DNA of 64,000 bases from Amoebophrya sp. A120 (taxonomy: Eukaryota; Sar; Dinophyceae; Syndiniales; Amoebophryaceae): the NCBI GenBank assembly GCA_905178155.1, contig CAJINV010000019.1, positions 182,965-246,964 of the forward strand, in the 5' to 3' direction. Position 1 is the stretch's first letter, and the number at the start of each line of letters is the position of its first letter. This document shows, one piece after another, positions 35,559-47,300 of the stretch. Made by a program: the position numbers and the translations under genes. The notes below the pieces were generated by a model, which was not told the DNA's origin, made no database searches, and saw nothing but the letters and a program-made list of their open reading frames with translations.

Positions 35559-37815
35559 TCAACGCATCTTCACCCTGGGGGGTAGTTCCGTGGTCAATTT
35601 TTGCGCGACCGGAACTACCTTCTGTCCATCACCGCTTTCCTTTCCCTCCCGTGGGTCGTGGTCAACATGAATATGATCCGTTTTCTTGTAAAGCTCGTCA
35701 CCGTGATAGTAGGCATCCCAGGCCCCCTCTCCGGCCTGCGCCGCTTTGCCATCTGGAAACTGGATCGCGTCTGCATGGGCGTGCTGGGAATCGGATTCCT
35801 CCCAGATGCGGTCGACAACGTGGTCCACATCATGATGAATTTTGTGCCACAAGTCGTTGTTTTTGTCGAGCAAGTCCGCTTGAAGCCCGTCGGTGGCGGT
35901 GTGCACGGTGTCCAGCAGGATTCCCATATCAACTGTAAAAATGTCTGGGTCTGGCAATTCTGAGACTTGTCATGCACTTCGCAATGCCTATTCCGCATGA
36001 CAAATTCCCTCTCCGCGTAGCAAAAATTGCATTCCCTTTGCTGCTCATGCAATACAGATTTTGTTGGAATCCAAATTCAGCATCACAAGTTGCATTCTTC
36101 CAGACCCAGACATTTTTACATTTGATATCCCATTCCCTCCAGCAACTTGTCCGTTTCGCGGTGCAGCTCCTCCGCCACGAGCTGGTATCAAATGTAAAAA
36201 TGTCTGGGTCTGGAAACTTGTGATGCTGGGTGGCGTCTAATGATGAGGCTACAGATGCTGGCTCAGCATGACAAGTTTCTGAGCTCCTAGGTGTTGCCTA
36301 TTCTGCATGACAAACTGCGCGTCTGCATCGCAGAAAAAGGGAGCCAGCTCTTGGGTAACGTGCATGACAGATTTAAGAGTCATGCCAGACAAGCATGACA
36401 GACATGACTTCTTCCAGACCCAGACATTTTTACAGTTGATAGCTGGGTCTGCGCTTCCATTTTCTGCTCCACCTCATTCACAGCCAGCAGCTGCAAATCG
36501 CCCAGCTGATCGCGCAAGTCGGACAGCATATTATTGGTACTACTAGTAGTTGTACCGGTGCCTGGCAGTGGCAGACCTGGTTGTACTTCTGCATCAGCCG
36601 GTGCCTCCTTCTCCTCCGCGGGCCTGGCCGTCCACGCCCGGGCCCAGTGTATGGGGGTGTCAGGATTGAAATCGTCAGAATTGAAAAGGCTTGTCATGCA
36701 TAAAATCTAAACCACTTGGACCCCCAGTTCCCAATCGGCGCATGACAAATTTTCCTGGCCTCTGAAGCAAGTCTGTCATGCTGTTTAGGGCAAGAGGGCT
36801 CCTCGCTGTGATGCTAGCCAGCAATCCAATTTATGACCCTTGCCAGCACTATTATATTCTGCTTCCTTTGCGTCCTCTGCAATAGAGTCAGTCTTTGTGT
36901 CGCAGTTTATGCATGAGAAATCATTTCAACTTTGTTGATTTCAAACGACCTGACACATCCATACAGTGTGCCGTCGTCGTCACGGTTTCGGTGGTGGACG
37001 TGGAGGTCACTGTAGTGCTGATGTTCTCCTCTGCAGTTGTTGTACCTCCAGGAGCTTCCGCGTAGTTCTTACCGAATCTCTTTTGGTACTCTGCAAGGAG
37101 CTATCAACTGCAAAAATGTCTGTGTCTGTGGAAGAATTCATGTTTGTCATGCTTGTCTGGCATGACTCTTAAATCTGTCATGCACGTTACCCAAGAGCTG
37201 CGTTTTTCTGTGATGCAGAAGCGGAGTTTGTCATGCGAAATAGGCAATACCTAGGAGCTCAGAAACTTGTCATGCGGGGCCAGCATTTGTGGCCTCATCA
37301 TGAGACGCCACCCAGCATCACAGGTTTCCAGACCCAGACATTTTTACTTTTGATAGGAGCTGGTCAGTCATCAGTTTCTCCTTCTCCTTCCTGGCGGTGT
37401 AGTCCAACACCTCCTGCTGGAGTTGTAGGTCAAGGTCCGGTTTTGCCGCTCCGTCCCCCTGGTCCTCTCCCCGCGTGTTTGTGGAAAAATTGTGCCGACC
37501 ACGACGACCGCGCAACAGACGCTGCCGCGTCCCCAACTCGAGAATCTTCTTCCCGGAAACAAGTGGTCCGAAGAGCTCGGAAGATTCTTGATGTACACTG
37601 AGCAGAACAAATTGTACGTGTACCGTGGCGGCAAGAAACGAGGTTTTATTTCCTCGGGCCTTGTTTCTAGTATGAATATTCATTTGCGGCGCCATGATGT
37701 TCATTTTCGTCTCCATTGACCTGGTTGAAGGTGTATCTTTTCCTGCTCTAGTTGTAGTTAAGCTGTGACAGTGTAAGTAGTTCCTGCGAAGCGACAACGA
37801 CGACGAGAAAACCAC
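35559..37815 (-). CDS. Unknown acidic, His/Asp-rich protein with Thr-rich linker
   Basis: Exons 37815-37356, 37101-36964, 36649-36442, 36185-36128, 35926-35559, joined by four introners with exact 5-bp repeats. The start could be ATG 37815 or ATG 37716 (METKMNIMAP). The N-terminus has a hydrophobic run (SFLAATVHVQFVLLSV) that could be a membrane or signal segment. A charged Gln-rich helix follows (LQLQQEVLDYTARKEKEKL), then a Thr/Ser-rich linker and a helical region (DLRDQLGDLQLLAVNEVEQ). The C-terminus is very His/Asp-rich (HKIHHDVDHVVDRIW, HIHVDHDP), which suggests possible metal binding. No family recognised. Its neighbours on both sides are the two calpain genes, but nothing shows a functional link. 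Confidence 0.68.
35927..36127. mobile_element. Introner, family A (short)
   Basis: Ends TATCAACTGT / CATTTGATA; exact duplication TCCCA. Excision gives LLEGMGILLDTV. Confidence 0.92.
36186..36441. mobile_element. Introner, family A (subtype A1)
   Basis: Exact duplication GCTGG. Same orientation as 6655-6908 and nearly identical to it inside. Confidence 0.92.
36650..36963. mobile_element. Introner, family E
   Basis: Ends TATGGGGGTGTCAG / CTGACACATCCATA; exact duplication CAGTG. Excision gives TTTAHWARAW. Confidence 0.9.
37102..37355. mobile_element. Introner, family A (subtype A1)
   Basis: Exact duplication GGAGC. Nearly identical to 5974-6225, and in the same orientation. Excision gives TDQLLAEYQ. 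Confidence 0.92.
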
Positions 37816-38844
37816 CCCACGGGTGATTTTTGTAAAGGTTTTTGCCTAAGGTGGATCAGACCTGCTTCACAACAGTGGTATTGTCGAGTAGGTGTGGGGC
37901 GAAAACACTACACCACGTATTCATACATAATAAGTTGCAGGTAGTACCGGTGTTGTAGTCTCATCACGACGGGGTCATATTCTGGCTTGATTGATACATC
38001 GATGAAAAGAAGACGACTATGTATGAGTAGTTTTTTTTACGATTTGAAGTGATCGTGACGCATCTACCAATCACGATTCCGGCAATTACTACGTCGACGA
38101 CACGAGCATCGCACTAAGACCATTTTTTTTTGCCGTTTTGCGTTCAACACGCAGCTTGACGCAGAACGAAGTCGAGGACGCTTTTTCAGTATAAAAATCG
38201 CGTACGAGCAGACGAAAACGAACTAACTCAGCAGGAAGAAAACGGTGGAGAGGACGAACAAAGACATGTTGCAAAACAGAACTGGCCAGACTTTTCGAAT
38301 GATGATGAAGATTATGTACGGAACACAAACTCCTCACGCCGGTGTGCATTCTTACACGCAAGTGGCTACCGGACCATATCTACGGCTCTTTAGGGTTGCA
38401 GGAACAAAAACGCGGCTACCCTTCGGTAGTTCTTCATCCCCGGGACAGCACAGTGCTCGGCTAACATGTTGAAGCTTCATCGACACGACACCTACTGTGG
38501 ATTTGCGTTTGCTCCGTTATACTTATAATTTGTGTCGCAAGTATCATCATCATCATCATCATCATCATTTATCCTGCACTAGGGGAGGGCGTGCGGAGGT
38601 TTGGGTTCGAGTTCGTTTCAAGCTGCATCTCGAGGGTTTTTCACTGCAGCGTCGCACATGGCTTATCGTCGCACACTAACATCAAAAGGTGTCCGAATAT
38701 CGAAACTACTCAACTCTCTTCAACTTGGCTGCAGCCTTGGAAATAATTATGGTATAAGAAAAATTTTCGGAAAAGAAAAAACTGCGCACTGTTGGGGTAG
38801 GTAGGAGTGCTGCAGGCCGCGCACAGATTTTATAGCCTTTAGAA
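37816..38844. other. Intergenic region with (ATC)n microsatellite
   Basis: No introner and no supported gene. A run of about eight or nine ATC units lies near 38543-38569. Confidence 0.5.
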
Positions 38845-40380
38845 CTACATGTCCAGCAAAAACCTGTTCCCGCCAAAAGCTAGTGCTGCCGCCCGTTGGA
38901 CACCAGCCACAACGCTTCCGAAAGCCCCCGCTTGGCGGCGTCCTCGTCCGGCCGTCCCTGCCGCGGCGACGTCTTGCTCTTCGCGGCGGCGGGGGCGGTT
39001 TTCGGGGGCTTGGATAAGATTTTCTCGCCGACGACGCGCCTCCTCCATCTCAGCCAGCTCCTTTTTGCGGCGGCGGAAGTACCCGGAGGGTTCGACTGCA
39101 ACGTCGGCCTCCACCACCGACCGGTGAAAACGCACTCGCGCGGCCTCGACCAACTGCGACTCCGACTGCACTCGCGCCTCGACCAAGTGGTCGCGCGTTA
39201 TCTTGATCGTATCCACCAACGAGGCATCGACCCCAACACTCTCCGCTGTCCTTACTAGTGCAGGGATTTTCGGTAACAAATCGAGTTCCTCCCTGTCGCA
39301 GGCAAGCACTTGCTCTTTGCTACTTCCCGTCGTAATGCTGTATCTTTTTTCAATTGCGCTCCTCAACTGCCGAAGCCCCCACTCCAATTGCATACGCGCA
39401 AATCTACGAGTTTTCTCTGCCTCCGACACGGTCGGAAGTTTCAGTAAAGGAGCACTATCCTGATCCGGAGTACAACCATCCGGTGCGAAAGGCGGAAGAA
39501 GTGATGGATCAATGCGAGTTTTTTTGGGATCCAAGTGAGACTTCATCGCTCTCAAGAGGTGAAGTTCATTTTCCGACCAGTCATGTGTTTTTTTTTCTTG
39601 AGGTTGAGGGTCATCACCCGAGGACGAGATTGCAATTGCAGCAGGAGGCTGATCTGCTGCAACACCTTTGACCTGCCGGGTGGAAGCCGGCTTCCCGTTC
39701 AGAAAGTTCCGAAAGGCTCCGGGGATGTCTTTTTCTGCCAGCTTTGTGCGGTGCTCGTCGTACTTCTCCGGGTTGACTGCGACGCCGGCGCTCACCAGCT
39801 CCGTTCGCTTTTGCTTGATCGCCTCCGTCAAATCCTTGCGCGCTGTCTCGATCTCCTTCACCAACGGGGAATCGACCCCAAAAACACTCTTCACTGAATC
39901 TACTATTGCAGGGATTTTCGCTAACAAACGGAATTCCTCCAAGTCGCAGGCATTGACTTGCTTTTTGCTACTTCTCGTCGTAATGCTTTTCCTTTTGGCA
40001 ATTGCGCTCCACAACTCAAAACGCGTCGCCAACCCTTTTTGACGTGTACTAGTTTGCTCTGCCTCCGACGGAGGCCTCCTCGTACTTCTTTCGGCGATCG
40101 GAGGTGTCCGGTGGAAAGGAGCTGCACTATCGGGAGGGGGCAACCGAGCTTCGACCTTCAGCTCGAACGGGAAAAAATTTTTCACAACGACAACGGCCAC
40201 CGCCGCTACGATTTTGACCAGCGGCGTTCGCATTTTGATTTTTTTACTTCCCGGGCACCCCATCATCTCCCTTCTCGCCGACGCGAAGTAGGAACTGAAC
40301 GAACGATATGTATTAAGCGGAAGTCGGCTTGTTATTTGTCTTCTTCTAGCTTGTGTTCTGTCCGTGTCCTTGTGGTCCAC
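38845..40380 (-). CDS. Intron-free protein with two internal repeats, possibly secreted
   Basis: One frame of 511 codons, ending at 38845. An ATG at 40233 starts MRTPLVKIVAAVAVVVV, a typical signal peptide or anchor, so this start (or ATG 40266) is more likely than 40380. The mature part contains a direct repeat of about 100 residues. Copy 1 (around residues 120-235) has AIAKRKSITTRSSKKQV, LLAKIPAIVDSV and FGVDSPLVKEIETARKDL. Copy 2 (around residues 335-450) has AIEKRYSITTGSSKEQV, LLPKIPALVRTA and VGVDASLVDTIKITRDHL. A Pro/acidic linker separates them, and a basic Arg-rich, Ala-rich tail ends the protein. No known family. Free of introns and introners, unlike its neighbours. A secreted parasite protein is inference only. 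Confidence 0.7.
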   Translation of the reverse strand: MDHKDTDRTQARRRQITSRLPLNTYRSFSSYFASARREMMGCPGSKKIKMRTPLVKIVAAVAVVVVKNFFPFELKVEARLPPPDSAAPFHRTPPIAERSTRRPPSEAEQTSTRQKGLATRFELWSAIAKRKSITTRSSKKQVNACDLEEFRLLAKIPAIVDSVKSVFGVDSPLVKEIETARKDLTEAIKQKRTELVSAGVAVNPEKYDEHRTKLAEKDIPGAFRNFLNGKPASTRQVKGVAADQPPAAIAISSSGDDPQPQEKKTHDWSENELHLLRAMKSHLDPKKTRIDPSLLPPFAPDGCTPDQDSAPLLKLPTVSEAEKTRRFARMQLEWGLRQLRSAIEKRYSITTGSSKEQVLACDREELDLLPKIPALVRTAESVGVDASLVDTIKITRDHLVEARVQSESQLVEAARVRFHRSVVEADVAVEPSGYFRRRKKELAEMEEARRRRENLIQAPENRPRRREEQDVAAAGTAGRGRRQAGAFGSVVAGVQRAAALAFGGNRFLLDM

Positions 40381-41339
40381 CCACGTTAATTAATCGGCGA
40401 CTTCTGGATAAAAAGTCCAAGCTTCTTGCTGGACCCTCCTCGCTGTGGTCGGCTAGTCGTTGCTTGTTCGACGAGAGCAGCAGCTTCTGGATAGCTTGTT
40501 TATTCAGGACTTCAGGGCCAACGTTCGATTTTTTGCTATCGTTTGGTATTGATTCGCTATTTCGTGACTCGACAAAAAATTCAAACTTGACGATTAAAAG
40601 CGGTTCTGGTTTCAGTAAAAGTTAAGTTTGAATAGTTTTAGTTACAGGAGCGCAAGAGTTTTGTAAGAAAATCTGTGCGGGGCACAGGGGGTCGAAGATC
40701 GATTTCGATCGTAGATCGTTTTGCTTTTTTTCTTTGTTTGGTCGAAGATCGATTTCGGTCGAAGATCGTAGATCGTTTTGCTTTACCAGAGCAGAAACCA
40801 CCGAACTTGATCAAGATTCTAGTACTCCACTTTTTCGTAAACCGAGCCTTGCAGACCACATCAGCTTTTTTTACTAGCGCAAAAAGAACCAGGCAGACAA
40901 TATATAAGTCACGACTCCTAGAAGAAGTACTGGACCTGGTGCATCTTTTGTCCAACACATGTAGTATGTTGTATACCGAGGAGGTCGAGCATGGTCTTTT
41001 CAACTGTGCTCGAGCCACATGGTCTTTTTTTTTAAGAACAAGGAACCACGGCCAGAGGAGTGATGGTTATGTTTTTGAGCACAAAAGGCTTTTGGGTTCA
41101 TTCTTACGCAGCTTGCTCCTTCTTATTTCTTCTTGAAAACAGAAGAACTGATTGGTACTTATTTCCAACAAGAAAAACTGCCTATTGCTATACTTACAAG
41201 AGTCAGACTTTGCATCTGCCTCTCGAGTCGCGCCCTATCTTCTGCGTGGTCCTTTTCGAGGACAGGAGAACGTAGTTTCTGGTCTAGCTAGGCCGCCGCC
41301 GCCGGAACCATCAACGCAGGCCGACGAACAAACTGCGGC
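40381..41339. other. Intergenic region with short direct repeat
   Basis: No introner or supported gene. Two copies of a motif made of GTCGAAGATCGATTTCG followed by GATCGTTTTGCTTT lie at about 40690-40729 and 40741-40785. Confidence 0.5.
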
Positions 41340-44300
41340 TTAAAAGTTGCAGAACCTTCCGAAGAACCCCATGTCCTCCTTTACAATCGTCTTGGAAAAC
41401 GGCCTGTCCGACTGCGTCGCCTTCACCTGCACCCGCCCGGAGTTCTTCAAGTCCTTTCGCTGGCTCGCGTATCACACACAAAAAAAAACTTCTAGCATCC
41501 TTTTATCTACATTTACTCCAGCACGTGCAAATAGAAAAATCTGTCCTGCATGACCATGTTCGAAGCAGCGTGCGGGGACGGGGGCTGCTCCTCGGGCAGC
41601 AGGCCCCACTTCTTGGTGCCTTGTTCTACTTTTTGCATCGCGAATGAGGAAGATTAGTCTGGTATGCTATGGCTTCTTTTGTCGTGTGATATCGCAGACT
41701 TCGTGACGAGAAAGGAGTGTCCGTAGTCCGGCATCGTCAATGGTGAGCCTTTATCAAATGTAAAAATGTCTGGGTCTGGAAGATTGGAACTTGTCATGCT
41801 GTTTTTGGACTCTAAAAAAAATTGTATTGCATGACCTTATTTACCCCTCAACCACTATATCCCCTTTACGACCACTACCTCAGGTAGGACCTCGGGGGAG
41901 AAAGGGTCAAGCTCTAACGGGGGTCGGACCCGAGTGGAACCGTTAGAGTGGCTGCATGTCCTGGTCGAATTCGGTTATTCCAATAGCACGGTTGCGTTTC
42001 CACCGGTCAACCAGGCAAGACACGAGAACAGACAACGACGAGAGAAAGGGGCAGAGCTAGCGGATGCTGGGGTCTCCTGCAGCTGGGAAAAAGCGTCGCA
42101 AGGCGACTGGACTGGGGTCTCCAGCAGTCCACCAAAAAGCCCTTTTTGAAAAGCCGGGAAAGGGACCCCACCTATGAAAGAACCTAGAAGCACGAAGAAG
42201 GCGACCACGACTAGCGAGGAACCGACGCTCCGCTCGAAGCCGCCGCTCACCGAGCCCTCGCCGACACGCACCAAAACCTCTCCAGCCGAGCACGACCCCC
42301 GGAAGCGAAAAGGACGAGAAACAGCGACAACGACTACTAACCCGCACCGCACGACACAACGACACGTTAGGCCAAGATTATGCGCCTGCCCCCGTACGAC
42401 TCTCCTTTACACCCGCGTCGGCCACCTAAAGTGTGATTGAGGTTTGTTTTGTATTGCTGTCATGACTGCCTTCAAGAAAGAAAAGAAAAAAACACCTCTA
42501 GGGCCACTTCTAACTTTTTCCTTACTGTTCTTTCTCTTTTGAAAAAAAACAGAAAAAACCATTAACGTCTCATGTCATATTACTGTTCACTTTTTTTTTC
42601 ATTCAAGTCTATGTTTCTGTCTTTTTTGAGGCGCATATATATAGACACACAGATTGCATGACCAGCGAAATGGGTACAGTTTTTGCTACACAGACAGGCC
42701 ATTTCTCATGCGCAAGGTGCATCAGGAAGCCCATTAAAAGTCTGCGATGCTAGTGCAAGCATTACAGGCATCATGGGTCATGAGAAATGTGCATGACAAA
42801 TCTTGCATTCTGCCAGCCCCAGACATTTTTACATTTGATAGCCTTCCACGTGGCCGCACGCAGTTATCGTGGCGTAGGTGGCTTCAAAATCCTCCCACTG
42901 CTGAAAGAACACCCCGTCTATGGAAGCGTCAGGATTGAAATCGTCAAAGTTGAGATAGTAATTTGTGATGCCTAAAACGGATACCAGTGAAGCCTACAGT
43001 TTGTAGTCGGCGCATGACAAATTTTCCCGGTCCTTGAAGCGAGTCTGTCATGCGGTTTGGGGCAAAGGCGCTGCGTTTCTGTGATGCTAGTCAGCAGTCC
43101 AACTTTTGACCCTTACCAGGACTATAATCTGCCTCCCGTGCGTCTTCTGCAATAGAGTCAGTTTCTGTATCGCATTTTATGCATTACAAATTATTTCAAC
43201 TTTGACGATTTCAATTCTGACACTCCCATACCGTCATCCGCCTTGATAAACTGCAACTTCTTCTGAATCTCCGGGTAGTAGTCCCAAACCGGAGAATATC
43301 AAAAGTAAAAATGTCTGGGTCTGGAAACTTGTGATGCTGGGTGGCGTCTCATGATGAGGCTACAAATGCTGGCTCAGCATGACAAGTTTCTGAGCTCCTA
43401 GGTGTTGCCTATTCTGCATGACAAACTGCGCTTCTGCATCACAGAAAAGCGGAGCTCTTGGTTAACGTGCATGACAGATTTAAGAGTCATGCCAGACAAG
43501 CATGACAAACATGAATTCTTCCAGACCCAGACATTTTTACAGTTGATAGAGAACCGTCCCCCCACATCCCGACCCACTCCCCGTGGCCCCAGGGATTGCG
43601 GATTTTGATCAGCTCTATTTCCTCTGGCGCAGAAGGGGATGGTGGTAGCGCACCAGCGCCACTGGGAGCGCCGGCTTGTTCCTTTGAAGAATTATTCGAC
43701 TCGCCGGTCATCTGCTGGTCTGCTCCCTGTGCTAGTACTTCTTGCTTCTGTTCATTCGAATTTTCCTGAACAAGAAGATAACTGAGCCAATGTTTTCCGG
43801 CCGGGCTGTTTCTGTACGCAGTCGCGGTTTCCTCGTGCCCCGACATTTTCCGAATCTGGGACCCCTGGACCTGGTTGGGTTGTTTGAACGAGATGGTGTC
43901 TCCGTTTTTCACCTCCAAAATTTCGTCTGGCTTGAACTCCTTGGCCGACGTGGCGGTTTCGTAACACCACTTCAGTTTTCCGTTTCTGTATCCAATGGAA
44001 ATCTTTACAATCTTGTTCGCACAACAACTTCATCTCGTCAACCTCGAAATGTATGAGCGTTTTGTGTGTTCGTTGCATTCGTCTGTGGAAAAATTTTTGG
44101 ACCACAAGAACGAACTACAACATGCTAGTGCGGATGAAAAAGATAAACAACGCGCTATGCATAATGCTCCAGCACCTTGGCAGGCACTACTGCTTCAATT
44201 CCCTATTATACCTAAGCGGCGGGGAGGCGTTCGTGGATGCACTGCATTTTTTTCAAGTAGGTATACATATACAAGTTTTTGAGGCGCGTAGAGTGGCTGT

Positions 44301-47300
44301 TGTAGTAAATGGTGAAGATTCCTTACATTTTAAAAGCATATTGTCCCCTCGAGTTTGAAGTCATACTTTTTCGTCGTTTTCGCCATCAGGCCGCCGCGCC
44401 CCCGGGTGGGCTGCTCGCGGGAGAAGTGCCGGAAACGAATGGCGACGCCGGTTTCGTTGACTGGTGTGTGTGAGAATAAGATGTTGGTCGACACGGAAAC
44501 AAGAATCTTCAACAGAAGATGAAGATGATGAGTTTGGTTTTATTGATGACCAGAGTGATAACTGTTAACATCAAGGAGCAGGACGCTGCAAGAATAGTTG
44601 TCATCTATCATCATACAAGAAATTTTTCTTCACAACTTCTTCTAGAACGAGCTGCGCGAAGTTTGTGTGCGTGTTGTAGTTTATCTCAAAGTAAATTCTA
44701 TACCGAAATGCAGGACTTTTTCCGCCTCCCGTTCGGCGTCGGAGATGGGTGTTTTGGAAAATTCCGTCAGGAATGCCTCGAATCCGGCTGGCCCTCGCGG
44801 GAACTCAACCTTGCACACGTCCAAAAGACTGAAGACGTGGCCGGGAATCAATCCCATGCCATTGTCACACCCGCCGGCCGTCATCACGAAATTTCGGCCC
44901 TGCAACTCCGATAATAGCCTTGCCGTGGCACGGGGATTATGAATTGCAAATCAATGATCTGGCGGGTTTGGATCTGTCATCGACCAGGTTTTTTGGAGGA
45001 CTGCTGCATCAAGATCTGTCGTGCAATACTATTACGATGAGCGATTTCATATCCGGTGTTGTGCTGAAGTCAGTTTGTCATGCGCTTGGATCTGCAGTAA
45101 GAAGCATCGCAAAACCTCTGATGCTGTTATTTTTATGCCGTACTAAACGTACAACCGGCCGGTTTGCATCGCAAACTACCATCGGCAAATACACAGCCAC
45201 TGGTTCTTTATCTTTTTCTTTCCAGACCCAGACATATCTATTATTTGCAATGCATACCGCTTGTTCGCCACAAAATTTGCGCCCTTGCCGCTCCTCGCCC
45301 GCGCTTCCACGGCTTTTAAGGTTTCGATCTCGATGACCTCGGAACCGCACGTCAAGGCCTCCAGCGCGCGGCCGGATCCGATGGGAATGATATGCCTTGC
45401 AAAAGCATCTTCACCCGAGTGGGAGTGCTATTGATGTTGATCGCAGTCATGCATTACAGATCTCTTTCTTAAGGTAAATCCGCATCACAAATTTCGTTCC
45501 TCACGCTAAGGAAATTTGTCATGCAATTTGTAGTAGGTTAGTACGACATCGAGGATACTTTTGCACAAGATAAATGACCACGTTCTGCAACCCCCCGCGC
45601 AGGTTTTGGTAGCACCCGGCCCACTTAGCAAACGCCTTCTCGACAAACACCGGCCACAGTTCTCCCAGGGTGGCGGAGGAAACGAACTTGGGCATCTTAT
45701 AACCTGCTCAGCTGCTGCTACAACGACCTCAAGTGCGGGAGAACTATGTATAAACTTCTCTTGTATTTAATAGAACAACCCATGCATGATGGTCTGCAAG
45801 AAAGCGAAAGTAGCCTACTGCTCGATTTCGCTTTTTATATGCAAATGCAAGACCTTCTTCGCTTCCCGTTCCCCACGAAAGTAGTTTTAAGATAGCTATG
45901 CTCGGATAATTTGAATTTCAGTGCAGTAGTTATTTAATAGAGCCGGGTGCATCGTGTTTTCATTCATGCTAAACTGCACCTTTAGAGCTTCTAGACTTAG
46001 ACAGATCGACAACTATTTTTCTACTACTTCTTGGCGTCGCAAGTTAATACTTGTTTCGAATGAGATTGTGCTAGGAACAAGTGAGCAGGTGATACATTTG
46101 GGGATTCGTTTTTTCTATGCATTGCAAAAGTATCGTACTAGTATAAATCGCAATACAAATTTCCTTAGCGTTAGAAATGGAATTTGTAATGCCGATTTGC
46201 CTTAAGAAAAAGATTTGTAATGCATGATTGCAATTATACGATTACGATACTTTTGCACAGGATATTTTCCACGGGAATGAAGTCGTCGAGAAGGAGCCAG
46301 CGGTACTATCAAAAGGGAAAATCCCCCCTCCCCATATCAAAGAAATGGAAATCTGTGATGCAGATTTGTTGTCACAAATCAGCTTTGTCATGCTACACGG
46401 GAAAAGATGCGGACTGTAGTGCTGGGTGGCGTGGGGAAGCCTTGCATCTTCAGCATGATAGGAGGCAGCTGAGAGTGGGAAACGGCATGACAATTTTCCT
46501 GCAAACGAGGCCACGACTGCGGCTCTTGGCCTTTTAGCATGACAAATCGATTAATTTTTTGTGACCTCAAATACAGCATCACAAATTTCGTTTTCGATAT
46601 GGGGAGGGGGAGTTCTTCCTTTCAATAGGTACTGCCCTTCAATTACCAATTTCACGGTGAAAAACCCCAGCTCTGGGCAGTGCTCAATCAGCCGCGGCAC
46701 GAAGTTCGGATCCTCTCGGTACGCGCAGGAAGCGAGGATACTAGTGAACCAGCAGTCGCCGACGTTGTGCTGCCTGATATCCGACTCGTGGATCCCATCC
46801 GGAGCGACCAACATCTCGGGAAAGTATCGCGAGGAAAAATGCCACCAACCTCAAAGTTGCAAAAATTTGTGATGCAAAGTTTCCAAATGAAAACTTTCTG
46901 TGATGCATGAAAGGAGTATGAACCTTTCTGATGCAGAGTCTAGGTTTGTGTCGCATCGCTTGCATGACAAGCGCCGCTCTTGCTGGCATCTTTTGCAATA
47001 CAAATTTTTGCTATTCACGATCGGAAATCTGTGATGCTGATAGATGCAAGAGGGCGAGTGTTTCATTTGGAAAGGTTTGCAATACAAATGCTCCCAACGA
47101 TTCGGGGGTGGAGGCATTTTTCATTGTAGTAGAAAGTCGAACTTCTGCTGTAGCTCCCTCATCCGCTCGATCGACCACGGCCGCCGCCACGCGTATGGAT
47201 TGCAAAAATGTCTGGGTCTGGAAGAGTCGGAGCTTGTCGTGCACATTTTGAATGACCCATCAAGTCTGTGATGCTGGTGCTAGCATCACAGATTTTTTGA

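Noticed and set aside
41975-42352. Hydrophobic minus-strand ORF inside the nested insertion
   Set aside because: Low-complexity Val/Gly-rich frame without homology; not evidence for a transposase.
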